DNA of 64,000 bases, from the NCBI RefSeq assembly GCF_024713945.1, contig NC_134683.1, positions 2,470,501 through 2,534,500 on the forward strand, read 5' to 3'. This document shows positions 26,401 to 39,994 of the stretch, piece by piece (the stretch's first letter is position 1; the number at the start of each line of letters is the position of its first letter). Below the pieces are notes generated by a model that was given only the letters and a program-made list of their open reading frames with translations, did no database searches and was not told where the DNA came from. Origin of the DNA: Dermatophagoides farinae. Its lineage: Eukaryota; Arthropoda; Arachnida; Sarcoptiformes; Pyroglyphidae. A program made the translations under genes and the position numbers.

Positions 26401-29400
26401 GGTTAAAAAAACTGAACAAAATCGGTTGACAACACCTGCTTTTACATTCATATTTCCAATTTTTCGTTTTGTTTTACTCGATATGATTGAATTGGAATCA
26501 GAACATTATGAGAAAATTGTCGAAAAATGTTTAATAATCATTAATGAACATGCAAAAATGCGTTGCTACACTGAAAAAGAAGATGACAATCTGAAAAATC
26601 CTGGAAATTTACCAATAAAATTAATACTAGAGACATTATTTTCATTCATGGAAAATGAAGATGCCGATACTGGTTGTGATGAATTGGTAGCAAATACATT
26701 GATCGAAGTGGTCACCAGTGTTAATAATGAAATTGGTTGTGGCACAGCAAATCCTCGTGATATACTTGTATTGCTTAGCTATACATCACATCAAGATGAT
26801 CTTATTCGTCTTACATGTTTCGAATCATTATTCATACTTACCGAACAAGTATTGATTTTTATGGACAATGAATATTGTCGTCAAAAATTAGCTCATCGTT
26901 GTTTTATTGGACAATTTGATATCTTGCCCGATTGTCAAGCATATTCGAATCAAATTTTCAAACTATGTCATTTCATAACTAATCGATTGTTTTTGAATGT
27001 TATACTGGATGAAGATTTGGATTCAATTAACTTGAAAATGACGCAGCCAGTTTCTGAAGCATTTAAAAATTTAGTGGAAGAATTTTCTGATGATCTACCC
27101 GAATATTATGGAAAATTGATAAAATTTTATCAAATAAAAGCCGCAGCTGCTAAACCAGTGCTTGATAATTTTGGTCGTCCAATGACCAAAAATCATATTG
27201 ATCAATATGAACCACGATTGACTATTGCATATATTTTGGAAAAAATTGTTCATCTTTTTGATGATAATCTTTTTGAATCATTCATTAATTTTCTTATACC
27301 CGAAGCATTGGGCGATCAAAATGAATTGGTACGACGAGCAATGCTAGATGCTGGTAGACGTTGTATTAATGTTCATGGTGAACAAAATATCTCCTATCTT
27401 CTTAGATCATTCGAAACATTCTTAGATTCAGCACCGGATGATCATGAGACCGATATTGTTCGTGAAAGTCTTATCATTTTAATGGGCACATTAGCTCGAC
27501 ACATTGAAAGTGATAATCCGAAATTGAAACCAATTTTAAGCAAACTTGTTGAAGCTTTATCAACACCATCGAAAATCGTACAAGAAGCTGTAGCTAATTG
27601 TTTACAATATTTAATTCCAAAATTCAAAGATGATGCTCCAGCTTTACTTCAAAAATTATTAGCATTCCTATTTCATTCAGATTCGTATGGTGAACGTAAA
27701 GGAGCAGCTTATGGGATTGCAGGCATTGTCAAAGGACTGGGAATATTGTCACTCAATAAAATGGGAATCATGGATGCATTGACTCAGGCCATACAAGCTA
27801 AAGATAAATCAAATAATCGTGAAGGTGCTTTGTTTGCCTTTGAAATGTTATCACGAATGTTGGGCAGATTGTTTGAACCATACATTGTACATATTTTACC
27901 TCACCTGTTGGATTGTTTCGGTGATAGTAGTACACGTGTCCGTAAAGCTGCTGATGATACGGCCAAAGTAATTATGTCGAATTTGACTGCCTATGGAGTA
28001 ACATTAATTTATCCAGCTATTCTGATTGCTCTTGAAGATGATTCATGGCGTAAAAAAACAAGTTCGATTGAATTACTTGGATCGATGGCTTTCTGCGCCC
28101 CTAAACAATTGTCACAATGTTTACCGAAAATCGTACCAAAATTGATGGATGTATTGAATGATTCACATCCAAAAGTTCAACGATCAGCAGGCGAAGCATT
28201 GAAACAAATTGGTTCAGTTATTAAAAATCCAGAAATTCAAGAGATTGTTCCTGTTCTTCTGAATGCTTTACAGGATCCGGCCAATAAAACTAACGAATGT
28301 TTGAATGTTATGATGAAAATGAAATTTGTTCATATTATTGATCCACCATCGTTGGCTTTGATTATGCCAGTGATCGAAAGAGCTTTTCAGAATCGATCAA
28401 CTGAAACTAGAAAAATGGCCTCACAAATCGTTGGAAATATGTATGCTTTGGCTAAGAGCAAAGATCTTTCGCCATATTTATCGTCAATCATTCCGGGCTT
28501 AAAGAATTCATTGTTAGATCCAGTGCCTGAAGTTCGAACGGCTACTGCACGAGCATTGGGCGCTATGGTTCGTAGTCTTGGAAATGAAATACTTGATGAT
28601 TTACGACCATGGTTAGAACGAATGCTTATCTCCGAACAAAGTTCTGTCGATCGTTCTGGTGCAGCTCAAGGTTTGGCCGAAGTTCTTGGTGGTTTAGGCA
28701 AAGAACATCTAGACAAATATATGCCCAAAATATTGGAAGTTACAGAAAATCCAGATGTACCAGCTTATGTCAAAGATGGTTTCATCATGCTTTACATTTA
28801 TTTGCCATCAGTCTTTACTCAACATTTTGCCTCTTACATTAGTCGAGTTATCACACCCATATTGAAAGCATTGGCTGATGAAAATGAATTTGTTCGTGAA
28901 ACTTCATTGCGCGCCGGTCAACGAATTGTCAACATGTATGCCGAAACAGCCATTCAATTATTGTTACCTGAATTGGAACGAGGATTGTTTAATGAAAATT
29001 GGCGAATCCGTTATAGTTCGGTTCAACTTCTTGGTGATCTTTTATTCAAAATTACTGGTCTATCGGGCAAGATGACCACCGAATCACAAAGTGAAGATGA
29101 CAATTTTGGTACCGATCAATCACATCAAGCCTTGTTCGATGCATTGGGAGAAGAAAGACGAAATCGTGTTCTTTCTGGTTTATATATGGGTCGTTCAGAT
29201 GTCTCACTACAAGTTCGACAAGCATCCCTTCATGTTTGGAAAGTTATTGTTCCAAATACTCCAAGAACATTACGTGAAATATTGCCAGTTTTATTCACAT
29301 TATTATTGGAATGTTTGGCCAGTAATTCTCATGATCGACAACAAATTGGAGCTCGAACATTGGGCGATTTGGTACGAAAACTTGGTGAACGTATTCTACC

Positions 29401-31870
29401 AGAAATTATACCTATTCTTGAAGATGGTCTAAAATCAGATCGACCAGATCAACGACAAGGTGTTTGCATTGGTCTAAGTGAAATAATCGTTTCTACCAGT
29501 CGAGAAATGGTTCAAGTTTTTGCCGATAATTTTATTGCCACAGTACGAAAAGCATTGTTTGATTCATTACCCGAAGTACGACTAGCAGCTGCACAAAGTT
29601 TTGATCATTTACATACAGCAATTGGTGAAAAATGTTTAGGCGATATACTCAATCATTTGTTGAATCATATTGATGATCCTAAATATGGTGAACGTGTTCT
29701 CGATAGTTTGAAAGCAATAATTTCATATAAAAGTCGAGTAGTTCTACCTAATCTCATTCCAAAGGTAATTATCTATATATCTGTTTTATTCATCCAATTT
29801 TTTTACTTACTTTTTACTTCTGAAAAACAAAACAGTTGACGACTAAACCGGTGAATACTCGAGCTTTGTCCATCATTGCCTCTGTGGCTGGTGAATCTTT
29901 TTCGAAACATTTACATCTTGTCATACCACCTTTGTTATCATCATTGAGCGAATCGTTTGATAATCCGAATTTTGATGAGGTATTGTTTTTTAATTTTTAT
30001 ACAAAAAAAAGTTTAATTGAAAAACTATTATTATCTATTTATTTTTTTCCAATCAAAAATCATAGCAATTGGAATATTGTCAAAATGTAATTGTTTCAAT
30101 CGCAGATGAAGATGGTGCACGCGCTGTTATTCTAACATTGTTGGATGCAAGTAAATCTAATAATTTAAATAAAAAACGAGCAGCAATTATGTTATTATCA
30201 TATTATTGTACACAATCTAAGCCCGGAACTACGGCACAATTTAATTCAACAATATTGACAAATTTGATCGATTTTTTTGCTTCCAATGATGAATGTATTT
30301 TGTCTAAAGCAAGTGAAGCAATGGCTGCAATCATAAAAAATCTTGATAAATGGCAACAGGTTGACGTAATACCTGAAGTTTATCGAAAACTGTACAGTAC
30401 ATTGAATGAAAGATTACCGGATAATTATCGTCGAATGGGTGTTTTCACCTATTCATATTCACCATTAACAAGCAATTATCAATATGTTGATCATCCTGAT
30501 TTTTATTTTCCTGGATTTTTTTTCAACAAAACCATCCAATCATTATTGAATCTTTTTAACAAAGCTATTACTGGAAATAATTTCGAGATTCGTGTTATTG
30601 GTTGTAATGCTTATCGTATGATTGTCATACATTCTAGTCCTGAAGCACTAAAACCATCATCTATGATTCTTTGTGGTTCTATGTTACGATTACTTTGTGA
30701 TCATCCAAAAGAAGATGTAAAAATCATTGTCATAGATGTTCTTTCATTATTGTTGATGAAGATGAGTGTTTTTCTCAAGCCATTCTATCCTCAAATTCAA
30801 ATGATATTTTTAAGATCATTATTTGAACCGGTAAAATCGCTTCGATTACAAGCGGCTACTTGTATTAGTCGATTTGCTCCATTTCATCCGAAACCAGATG
30901 CTTTTCTTAGCGAATTATTGACTTTAAACAAAAATTGTCCAATTGAACCACCTTATTTGAAAGAAACAGGATTTTTTGCAATCAGATTGGCTATTGTCAC
31001 TGCTGGTGAGCGATTTTCTTCTGCTGTACATCGTCAAGTTTATGAATATGCCACTAACTATAAAGAGGACATGACGAATGAAATTCAACAAACAGCCGCA
31101 TCGGTCATTGGATCATTATGTCGAGTTGTTGATGATGAATTATTTGATGAAATTGGCCATCAATTTTTATTGCAGGATGAAGTTAATTTCGTTCAACATG
31201 CAAGAAAATTTCGATCTATTGTTTTAGGAATTGCATTGAAAGATGCTGCACACAGAACTATTGGGCGAAACAATGATTGGTCAGCGATGATACATCAAAA
31301 TGTTTTAAGCTTGATTAGTTCATCCATCACTTATCTTGCCGTTCATGGTATCAAATGTGCAGCTTATATTATTCATTATTCATTAAAAAATGATTTGGTT
31401 ATCGATAAAAATCTTCTTCATGCTTTTGCCAAGGTTTGTTTTATTTATTTCTTTCTAGTTAATGTTTTAATTTCCTATTTGACCATTTATAGGCAATGAA
31501 CCATCAACGGAATGAAGTTAAACAAGCCATGAATCAAGGTACAATATTCTGGGCAAATCGATTTCCTAGCAACAAAAACATACCGGATCAGATTTTACTT
31601 TTAATGGTACCACAATTGGTTAACGGTACAAAAGAAAAGAATTCTTCAGTACGAGCATTTGCTGAACAAGCATTAATATCATTATTGAAATTACGTGAAG
31701 AAAACTCATCTATTCTGGAAAAATGTTTAAAAATAATGGGTTCTGGAGCCGTTGAATCATTACAAGAATGTGTAGCAAAAATCAAGAAAAGTGTACTTAA
31801 AAATGAATTCAAGGAAGAAGAATTTGATGAAACATTAATTTTCCAAATAATAGCTTCAGAAGAGATTTGA
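23469..31870 (+). CDS. GCN1: GCN1, activator of the eIF2-alpha kinase GCN2
   Basis: Five coding exons, 23469-23586, 23640-29764, 29836-29979, 30066-31433 and 31493-31870, keep frame exactly and give 2710 aa (human 2671). The protein is a chain of HEAT repeats throughout. An EF3-like segment lies near residues 1350-1750, with repeated VRKAADDTAK and VQRSAGEALKQIG helices. The region near residues 1880-2030, with TLREILPVLFTLLLECL and DQRQGVCIGLSEI, matches the part that binds the RWD domain of GCN2. GCN1 sits on stalled or collided ribosomes and passes the uncharged-tRNA signal to GCN2, lowering general translation. Exon 2 is 6.1 kb without an intron, long for this window. The short first exon was added because its ATG joins in frame to exon 2. 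Confidence 0.95.
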
Positions 31871-32634
31871 ATAATAATTTCTTTTTATTTGTAAATTCTT
31901 CTTTCATTTTTTCACTGTTTATCGTTCTAAGATTTGTTTTTTTTTTCAAAAAAAATATGATGTTAATTTGCATAAAAATAAAAGACAAATTTACAATTTT
32001 TTATTTATTCATTTTATATCGATTTATTATTTGATTGATTGACTGATTGATTGATTGATTAATATACATCATGATGGCGCGACCTAATAGGAAATTTTCG
32101 TGATAATTTTTTTATAGTTTCCGATTTTGCCTAAAAAAAAATTCCCAGAAAAATTATTGCCGCATGTGCAATGAATAAGCTCAACATCATTGTTGATTGG
32201 TGAATGGATAAATAAATGAATGAATATAAATATTTTTTTATCTGACATGGTCGATGATTTGCAAACAAACCGACAAAAATCACACACATCAACGTGTTTA
32301 TGTTAAATAACAGCCCCATAATCATTTCATTTGTATATCATCATCATCATTATCATCTTCATCATTAGTAAAATTCGGTACATTCGACCATAATTTTTTA
32401 ATATATTTGTTGTTATGCTCAGCTCTTATATACATTGTACCTGAATCCGATGATGATTCGCTAATATATTTAATATTTTCATTAACAAAATGATCAATTA
32501 ATTCATTATATTGTCATTCTTTTGATCCATCTTAAACATTCGAATATTATATAGCTGCGTTATATTTGGATAAAATTCCAAAGAATATAGATTTCGTTGT
32601 GTTCGATCAGAGAAAAATATCAATAATAATAATA
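31871..32634. other. Intergenic, GCN1 3' end and TMEM120 promoter side
   Basis: Contains AATAAA-like sequence near 31975 that may serve GCN1, followed by a GATT-repeat run near 32030-32060. The right half carries the minus-strand open frame listed separately. Confidence 0.5.
32322..32513 (-). CDS. Unassigned short open frame antisense to the TMEM120 upstream region
   Basis: The minus strand is open for 63 codons to a TGA at 32322-32324. The peptide has normal composition (NELIDHFVNENIKYISE, MYIRAEHNNKYIKKLWSNV), then an acidic Asp-rich tail ending DDIQMK. It does not look like translated repeat. An ATG at 32530 lies just upstream but in another frame; the only ATG in frame is internal. It may be the last exon of an unmodelled gene, a gene with a frame difference in this assembly, or a noncoding coincidence. 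I do not recognise the family. Its 5' part would have to overlap or sit very close to the TMEM120 start at 32635, so a bidirectional promoter is possible. Confidence 0.35.
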   Translation of the reverse strand, partial: QYNELIDHFVNENIKYISESSSDSGTMYIRAEHNNKYIKKLWSNVPNFTNDEDDNDDDDIQMK

Positions 32635-33846
32635 ATGGATCTGCCTGAAATATTGAAATCAAGTGCCGATGAATTAGATGTATTGGATTCTGAATTTCAA
32701 CGTCTTGATTATGCTAATCGTGCCTATTTTAAAAGTTTAAATGAAATGTTAAAAAATCAGAATGATTGTTTCAAAGAGATTAAACATCAAAAGTATCGTC
32801 TTTCACAGATTAATGATCAATTGAAAAGGTATGATTTATATTTTATGAATTAATTAATTAGCATCATAAAAATAAAACGCCCTTTTTTATGTTTCATATT
32901 TTTTTCAGATATAAATCATATGCCAATGATAATGAAAAATTGTCCAAAATATTCAATCGTATTGAACAAAAATCCAATCAAGTCAAAGAGATTGAAGATA
33001 CATTGCCAAAATCTAACGGTTTCTATTTGAATCTTGTTCTTGGTTCAATCAATGTTAATCTATTAGATCGTCGACAACAATTTGATTATAAAGAACAATA
33101 TGAACGTTTTAAATTATCTGTCACATCGGTGCTACTGATCACAAGTTTCATAAACATTTTTGCTGAATTTAGGTTTGTTTGTTTTTTGTCATGAAATTTT
33201 TTTTTAAATTTTATTTCAATGTAAAATTTAATTCAAAAGAGCTCTAGATTCGATTTTGCATTTCATGTTGGTCTGGTATCATTGTACATTAACTATTCGT
33301 GAAAGCATTTTGGTTGTGAATGGTTCCCGTATCAAAGGCTGGTGGCGTGTTATACATTTCCTCACATCGATAACAACTGGTGTTTTGGTTGTATGGCCTG
33401 ATGGATACAGTTATAAAAAATTTCGTCTTCAATTTTTAACATACATTTGTTATACTAGTTTTCTTCAATTTTTACAATATTATTATCAATATGGTTGTCT
33501 TTATAGACTTCGAGCATTAGGTGAACGTTATTCAATGGATATTACTATACAAGGATTTCATTCATGGATGTGGAAAGGTCTTAGTTTTCTATTACCATTC
33601 TTATTCATTGGTTATTGTCTTCAATTCTATATTTTCTATACATTATATCATATGTTTATGTATGATCCTGAAAGTATTGAATGGCAAGTACCTGTCGTAT
33701 GTTTTATGTATCTGGTCATTTCATTGGGCAATCTGGCCACAACCGGTCTAGTTGTTTATCAGAAAATCAAAAACAAAAATCTAATCACACCAATCAAACA
33801 AATTACCAGAAAAATTAGCCGGGCTGTACTAACAAAAGAGCAATAA
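32635..33846 (+). CDS. TMEM120: TMEM120 (TACAN) family membrane protein
   Basis: Three exons, 32635-32828, 32909-33172 and 33240-33846, join in frame to 354 aa (human TMEM120A 343). The N-terminal ~100 residues form a coiled coil. Six membrane helices follow, with hallmark segments LPKSNGFYLNLVLGSINVNLL, WYHCTLTIRESIL, NGSRIKGWWR, QYYYQYGCLYRLRALGER and SWMWKGLSFLLPFLF, all nearly identical to vertebrates. Family members lie in the nuclear envelope and ER and have been linked to adipocyte differentiation and, debatably, to mechanosensing; structures show a coenzyme A molecule bound in an ELOVL-like fold. The first Met of the conserved reading is at 32635; a longer in-frame start would add a segment with no counterpart. 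The gene ends in a basic tail. GCN1 lies upstream on the same strand. Confidence 0.94.
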
Positions 33847-34693
33847 TATATCTACAAAACAAAAAAAAATAAAATAATCATATCCAACCATTGATAATAA
33901 TTTCCATATACAATCAAAAACAATGAAAGTGAAACAAACAAAAAAATTCGATTGAGACATTTTCTATTTTTTTTACTTCATTGTAACAATATAATTTATA
34001 ATGAGATTATGATGATGATGATGATTTTATATTATCAAAATTGTTTTTTAAAAATTGATTTTTTTTTGTCTTCTTCATCAAATACTTTCGAGTATTTATG
34101 TGTGTGTGTGTGTGTTGTGTTTGTGTGTAAAAGTTTTTTTTTTATTGTGGACACTAGAAAAAATATATCCAAGTTATAAATGGAAAAAAAATCGATGATT
34201 TTGAATTATAAATGAAATGAAATAAAATAAATTGATGATGTTCAATTTGGATTTTTTTTTTGATTGATTTTTTGAAAAATAATGACGGATAAATGGATGA
34301 AATCGTTCGACATTATGGCATTGAACGTTGATGTAAACTGGTATTGGTCACATTATTATGTATAAGATTGTGACTGGATTCACTTTGTAAGAATGGTACA
34401 CGTCTTTCATCTTGATGATTTGCTGTATCTAATACATTCATCATCAATAGTCATCAATGACAATTTGATAATGAAGTTGTCAATGACGAATGAAATAGGA
34501 AAAAAAAACAATAAAAAAAATGAATTAGTAAAAAATTTTTATTCAAATTTGAAAAAAAAATTTAGTTTTTTCTTTCTTTTGTTCTTTCGACTTTCACTTT
34601 TGGTTTAATATAAGCTCAATATAGATAGATAGATATATAGATAAAATGGGTTATTTTGAATAATAATAATAAAAATTCTCTATGAATCATAAA
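33847..34693. other. Intergenic between convergent TMEM120 and spinster genes
   Basis: About 0.85 kb with the 3' ends of both neighbours, a (TG)n run near 34100-34115 and A/T runs. No coding segment is supported. Confidence 0.6.
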
Positions 34694-36410
34694 CTATTCA
34701 TCATCATTATCATTATTATATTGATAAAGATTGTTGATGAAACCAATATCCACTTGATTTTGTCTGGTTCCTATATCTGTTTGTTGATTATTTGGAAATT
34801 TCATTATATTATCATTATCATCAACAAAGCTATTAGTAGTGGTAGTAGTGTTCGATATTGTTGTATGTTTATTATTATGAACAAGATCAATACCATCTGA
34901 ATTACTGTCTGAATTGGTGGAACTTTCAGCTGAACCATTTGAGATCATTTGTTTACATCGATGTTCATCTTTTAATATAAATCGTGCACTAAGCCCGAAA
35001 AATAAAACACCAAATACAAGTACGAGTGGTGTTAAGTAGAGCGCATACGAAAGACTATGAAATTTATCAAAATCGCTGGAAAATGCATCAGATATCTATT
35101 GTAAACGAAATAAACAAAAAAAAATTATATGAAAATGATAAAAATAGAATAAGATGAAAATAGTTACCGCTCCGATGATGAATGGACTGGAAGCATCGCC
35201 AAGAATATGTGAGGTAAGAATCTGAAGTGATTGAGCAGTCGAACGTCGTTGTGGTATAATCACATACAATAGAATGTCAACAACTACCGACCAATTAGTC
35301 GATAAGAAAGTGACAGCCAAAAAAATGGCCAACCAAGAAATGGTAGGTGATTGATTTGCAAAAGCAATACTCAACACAGTACATGGAATTGAGATGGCAA
35401 CACCGATAGCACAGACCCATGAATCAGCGGCAGGAAATTTGGAACGGAAATAGCGTGAGCATGAATAACCGATGAGAACACCAGATAATCCACCTAAGCA
35501 AGCAATGACGCCGAATATCAAACCGATTCTAAATGGAATTATAAAAGAAAATAAACAATTTAGAAATTATTTCATCATAATTGAGAAGTAAATAGAGCAT
35601 AAAATACTTTTCTTTTGCCGTATCAGGATTGGCATTCTGCATAAAAGTGGGTGCCCACCATGAAACGGCACCGACAGAGAAACAAACACAAGTAAAGCCC
35701 AATGTTGTAAGCAGATATGTTGGTATCGATGTTAAATAGCGAACATCTTTGGTTAAACTTTCGATAATTAAACGGAATGAACGTGTTGTATTATCATTAT
35801 TTGAATCTAGTTCAGAACGTCGAAGATTAGCTTGTTCAATAGCACCACGGGCAGGTTCGGTTACGAAAAGAAAACCAAAAACGGAAATTATTCCAAAAAT
35901 AGGTGTAAAACGTAGAGCCCATGTCCAATGGCCAAACATTTGTGACATTAGGATACCAACAATATATCCAAGTCCGGAACCAACGGGTATTGCAAAATAG
36001 AAAACGGCCAACATTGTCGAACGTTTACCACCGATAAATAGATCGGCAATTAACGTTGGAGCAACAGTTGCATAGCTGGCTTCACCAATGCCAACCAAGG
36101 CACGAAACATGAAAAATAAATAAGTATGATGTGGTTGCACAAAAGATGATAAAAAAGTCATTGTTGACCAAAATGATACACCGAATAGAATTATATATTT
36201 TCGTGAATATCTATCACCAAGATAGCCGAATAGTGGTGAAAATATCATATAGGAAACAATGAATGATGTCTGTAATAGGCCACCGGTAGCATCATTGATA
36301 TCGAAATATGTTTGAATATCATTCAATACACCGGCTATGGTGAATCGATCCATATAATTGATCAAATTAATGACGACCAAAAGGGTCACAATAAGATAGG
36401 CGTTCAACAT
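34694..36410 (-). CDS. spin: Spinster-type MFS transporter (SPNS family)
   Basis: Three exons, 36410-35608, 35528-35168 and 35095-34694, join in frame to 521 aa (human SPNS1 528). It is a 12-helix major facilitator protein. Signatures include LINYMDRFTIAGVL in TM1, GYLGDRYSRKY between TM2 and TM3, RALVGIGEASYATVAPTLIADLF in TM4, FYFAIPVGSGLGYI in TM5, and IPQRRSTAQSLQI with HILGDASSPFIIGA near TM10-11. SPNS1 proteins export lysophospholipids from late endosomes and lysosomes; SPNS2 exports sphingosine-1-phosphate. The single arthropod spinster is the probable match, acting in lysosomal and autophagic function. The usual ~40-residue N-terminal cytosolic tail is almost missing, so a further 5' exon or a short tail is possible. 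The C-terminus is a Ser/Asn/Asp-rich tail. Confidence 0.93.
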
Positions 36411-37664
36411 TTTGGATGATGATAATGATGTTTGATAACGAATGATGGATTCGATGGTAAATATAATTTCTATATATTTGCGTTTTGCTAATCAAGCAAA
36501 AGTAAATAATAATGATCACGGATCAATATGATGAATGGTTGATTGATTGATGGTGATGAAAATGATAATTAAAAAAAAACGCTCTATCAGATTGATGTGT
36601 TTGTGTGCATATATGCCAATGGTTTAATGATGATTTATTATTTTTTTTCATGAATAAATGATGACGATGACTGTTTAAATTCAATATATAATTGAAGAAA
36701 ATATAAAAACCATTGATAATGATGATGATGATGATGATGACGACGTAAACTCAACAGCGACACAATAAATAAAGTTGTAAGATGATAACAACAACAAGAT
36801 GTTGACGACCGATTATAAAATTTAATAATAAAAATATGCACACATCGAATAATGTCAATGATTTTGATGACAATGAATACATATCATCATGATGATGTTG
36901 ATAAAAAGATGGCATAAATGCATTTGAAAATTTCTTCTTTCAAATGTTTGCAGAATATTCGATTGATGTATATAAAAGGATTTCAATAAGAAAACGACTA
37001 TTAATCAAGGTATGTTTAAAAAAAAATAATCAAATTTGAAATTCTCAAATAAATTATCTTCAAGCACTACTGTTTGATAATGTTTAAATCAATAATATCG
37101 ATGAAAGATTTATATGTTTACAAAAAATTTCATTGTTGATATGCATCAATGATCATTGGATATGATGAATTTTTTTTCCAACTAAAATCGATAATGGTTT
37201 TATGATAGTTACGAGGATGAAGATATATAATTATTAAAACATATACATGGATTGATGATGATGATGATTTAGTAGAAAATATTATTCGATAAATTGATTT
37301 GTCAGGATATTATCCAATTTCATAAATTTATTCATTTTTTCATCGAAAATGTCGTCGTTTTCAAATTTTCAATAAATCATTTGAGAAAATAAAAACGAAA
37401 TATTTCTTTTCGATTATTCAATGTTGATTTCGCATATAATTTTGATTGATAATCTGATAAGATTACTTCAAAAATTTTGTTTTCGTAGTTGTTATGATTT
37501 CGTGTGATATAAACAAGAACGAAAAAAAAAAATTTCATGCTAAACAACTATGTGGTCTGAGAAATTTGACGGTAAAAGCCGATTTATCCAGGCGGAAAAG
37601 TTTTCTCGTAAATTTGAGAATAGTTCGACAAATGATTCGAATTTTTCGTTAAAATTGCGCTAAA
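36411..37664. promoter_or_regulatory. Divergent intergenic region between spinster and MLH1
   Basis: About 1.25 kb between two divergent start codons. It holds (ATG)n at about 36719-36740 and 37253-37268 and no coding segment. Both promoters should lie here, but no clear core element can be picked out by eye. Confidence 0.5.
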
Positions 37665-39956
37665 ATGATGGCCGATCAAAAATCATCTCTTCGTATGATC
37701 AACAAATTAGATAATGATCTTGTCAAGAAAATATGTGCTGGTGAAGCTATTCACAGACCATTGAATGTTGTAAAAGAATTGATTGAAAATAGTCTAGATG
37801 CTGGCTCCACAATGATAACAGTTACATTGAAAGATGGTGGATTGGATCGAATACAAATTCAAGATAATGGTTGTGGTATTAATGTAAGTGATTTGTGTTT
37901 TGAAACTGTTCTGAAAATTCCAAAAAATACTATCTTTTTCATAGAAAGAAGACCTTAAGATTGTTTGTGATCGATTTACGACATCAAAACTCAAAAGTCT
38001 TGATGATTTCAATTCTTTATCCACTTTCGGATTTCGTGGTGAAGCACTAGCTTCGATTGCTGTTGCTGCTCAAGTTACCATTATAAGCAAAACAGCCGAA
38101 TCAATTTGTGCATACAAAGCCGAATATGTTGATGGTCATCTGAAAAATTCATCAGCCCCCATTGTTCCAATTGCAGCCAATGATGGTACAATGATTCAAG
38201 TGGATAACCTGTTCTACAATATGCCAACTAGAAAAGCTGCACTTTCATCAGAAAATCAAGAATATAATTTCGTACAAGATTTAATTGTCAGATATTCACT
38301 AATATTTTCTGGTAAATGTGGATTCATTTTTAAAAAATATAATGAAAACAGCCATGTTGTCAATACAAAATCATCGGCCACTCTTTTTCAAAATATTGAC
38401 CAAATATTTGGAAAGAAAATTTCCTCAAATCTCCTGTCGTTTGATATTGAAAATGAAAAACTTGAGTTCAAAATCCATGGTTATTTTACCAAACAAAGTA
38501 TCAGTCTAAAACAATTCACATTTATTTTGGCCATCAACTCAAGATTAGTTGAATGTGAAACGTTGAAAAAATCGATTAAAGATTTGTACAAAGAATTTTT
38601 AATGACCGATGGCCATCCATTTGTGATTATATGGATTGAAATCAATCCGAAAAATATTGATGTCAATATACATCCGAACAAAAATGTAGTCTGTTTTCTT
38701 CATGATGATGAAATTATTTCGAAAATTATCGAATTTATTCGTGAAAAACTGGAAAATAAACAAGATAATGATATGATCAAGAATACATCGAGTACAAATA
38801 TGGACATTTCATTTATAAGAAATCAGACCAATGATAAGAAACCAATAGACAATGAAAATTCGGCTGGTACTTCGAAAATTTCCACTTTGACACTCAAATT
38901 ATCTGATGCAGCAAAAAAGACAAATTCTCCATCACAAACGATCAATAATTACCAAAAATCCTCCCAAACGCTACCAGTCGATGAAAAATGCGAAGATGTC
39001 CCAGTAAAAGAAATCGAAACACTACCACGACCGGCATCAAAACCAAAATCATCCAATCCAAACCGAATATGTCGAATTGATTCTACGATTCAGCGTATTC
39101 AAAGTTATTTACAACAAGAAGTTTCAGAACAAGGCCCACGACGACGACGACGAATCGAACTAACGTAATTTTTAACTTAAACATAACAGAGATATTTAAA
39201 AATTAAAAAACAAACACTATTATTTCTATTTTTAGGAGCCTAGACAAATTGATGAAGGATCTAAGCTCGACGATCGATCTGAATCTAGTCGAAATGTTAA
39301 ACGAATCGATATATGTTGGTTGTCTTGACGAAAATTTCTTACTTATTCAACATGAACTCGATTTGATAATGTTGAATATGCCAAAATTGAATCGTGAATT
39401 ATTCTATCAAATTTATTTGATGGGATTCGGTAATTTTGATTATTTTCGTTTTAAACAACCTTTATCAATTCGAACATTGTTATCAACATATTTCGAAGTG
39501 AATGCACCTGACATGGACCCCGATGTTTCTAAAGCCACCATTGAAACAATGGTAAAAACAATCGTTTGTAAAAAAGAAATGCTCGATGATTATTTCTCAA
39601 TAAGAATCAACAAGGATGATGTCACCATTGAATCATTGCCCGTAATGATTGCGAAATATGAGCCAAATTATATCTACTTACCGGAATTTATTCATGGGTT
39701 GGCTACGAATATCGATTGGAATCATGAAAAAAAATGCTTCGGAACATTAGGCCAGGAATTGGCTAAATTCTATAGTTATGCTCCATCCATATCAGATACA
39801 AATGATGCTGAATTTCGTGTATGGTCTGATCTTGTCGAAACTCAAATCTATCCTAGATATAAAAAATTACTATCGCCAACTAATCAATTATCTGACGGTG
39901 CAATTTATGTCATAGCCAATGTCACTGAACTTTATAAAGTTTTCGAACGATGTTGA
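37665..39956 (+). CDS. MLH1: DNA mismatch repair protein MLH1
   Basis: Three exons, 37665-37883, 37945-39164 and 39236-39956, join in frame to 719 aa (human 756). The N-terminal GHKL ATPase has KELIENSLDA (catalytic Glu and the Mg-binding Asn), DNGCGI, and the TTSKL...FGFRGEAL lid. It continues into the S5-type domain with NMPTRKAAL and VDVNIHPNK-type motifs. A Ser/Lys-rich linker (about residues 330-480) leads to a C-terminal dimerisation domain ending in KVFERC, the extreme C-terminal sequence fixed in MLH1 and needed for the PMS2/MLH1 endonuclease site. It pairs with PMS2 or MLH3 to act after MutS recognition. Two ATGs stand in tandem at the start; either can serve. The next gene is convergent, 38 bp between stops. 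Confidence 0.96.
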
Positions 39957-39994
39957 AATAATAACAAGATTTATTTATTTATTCATTTATTTGA

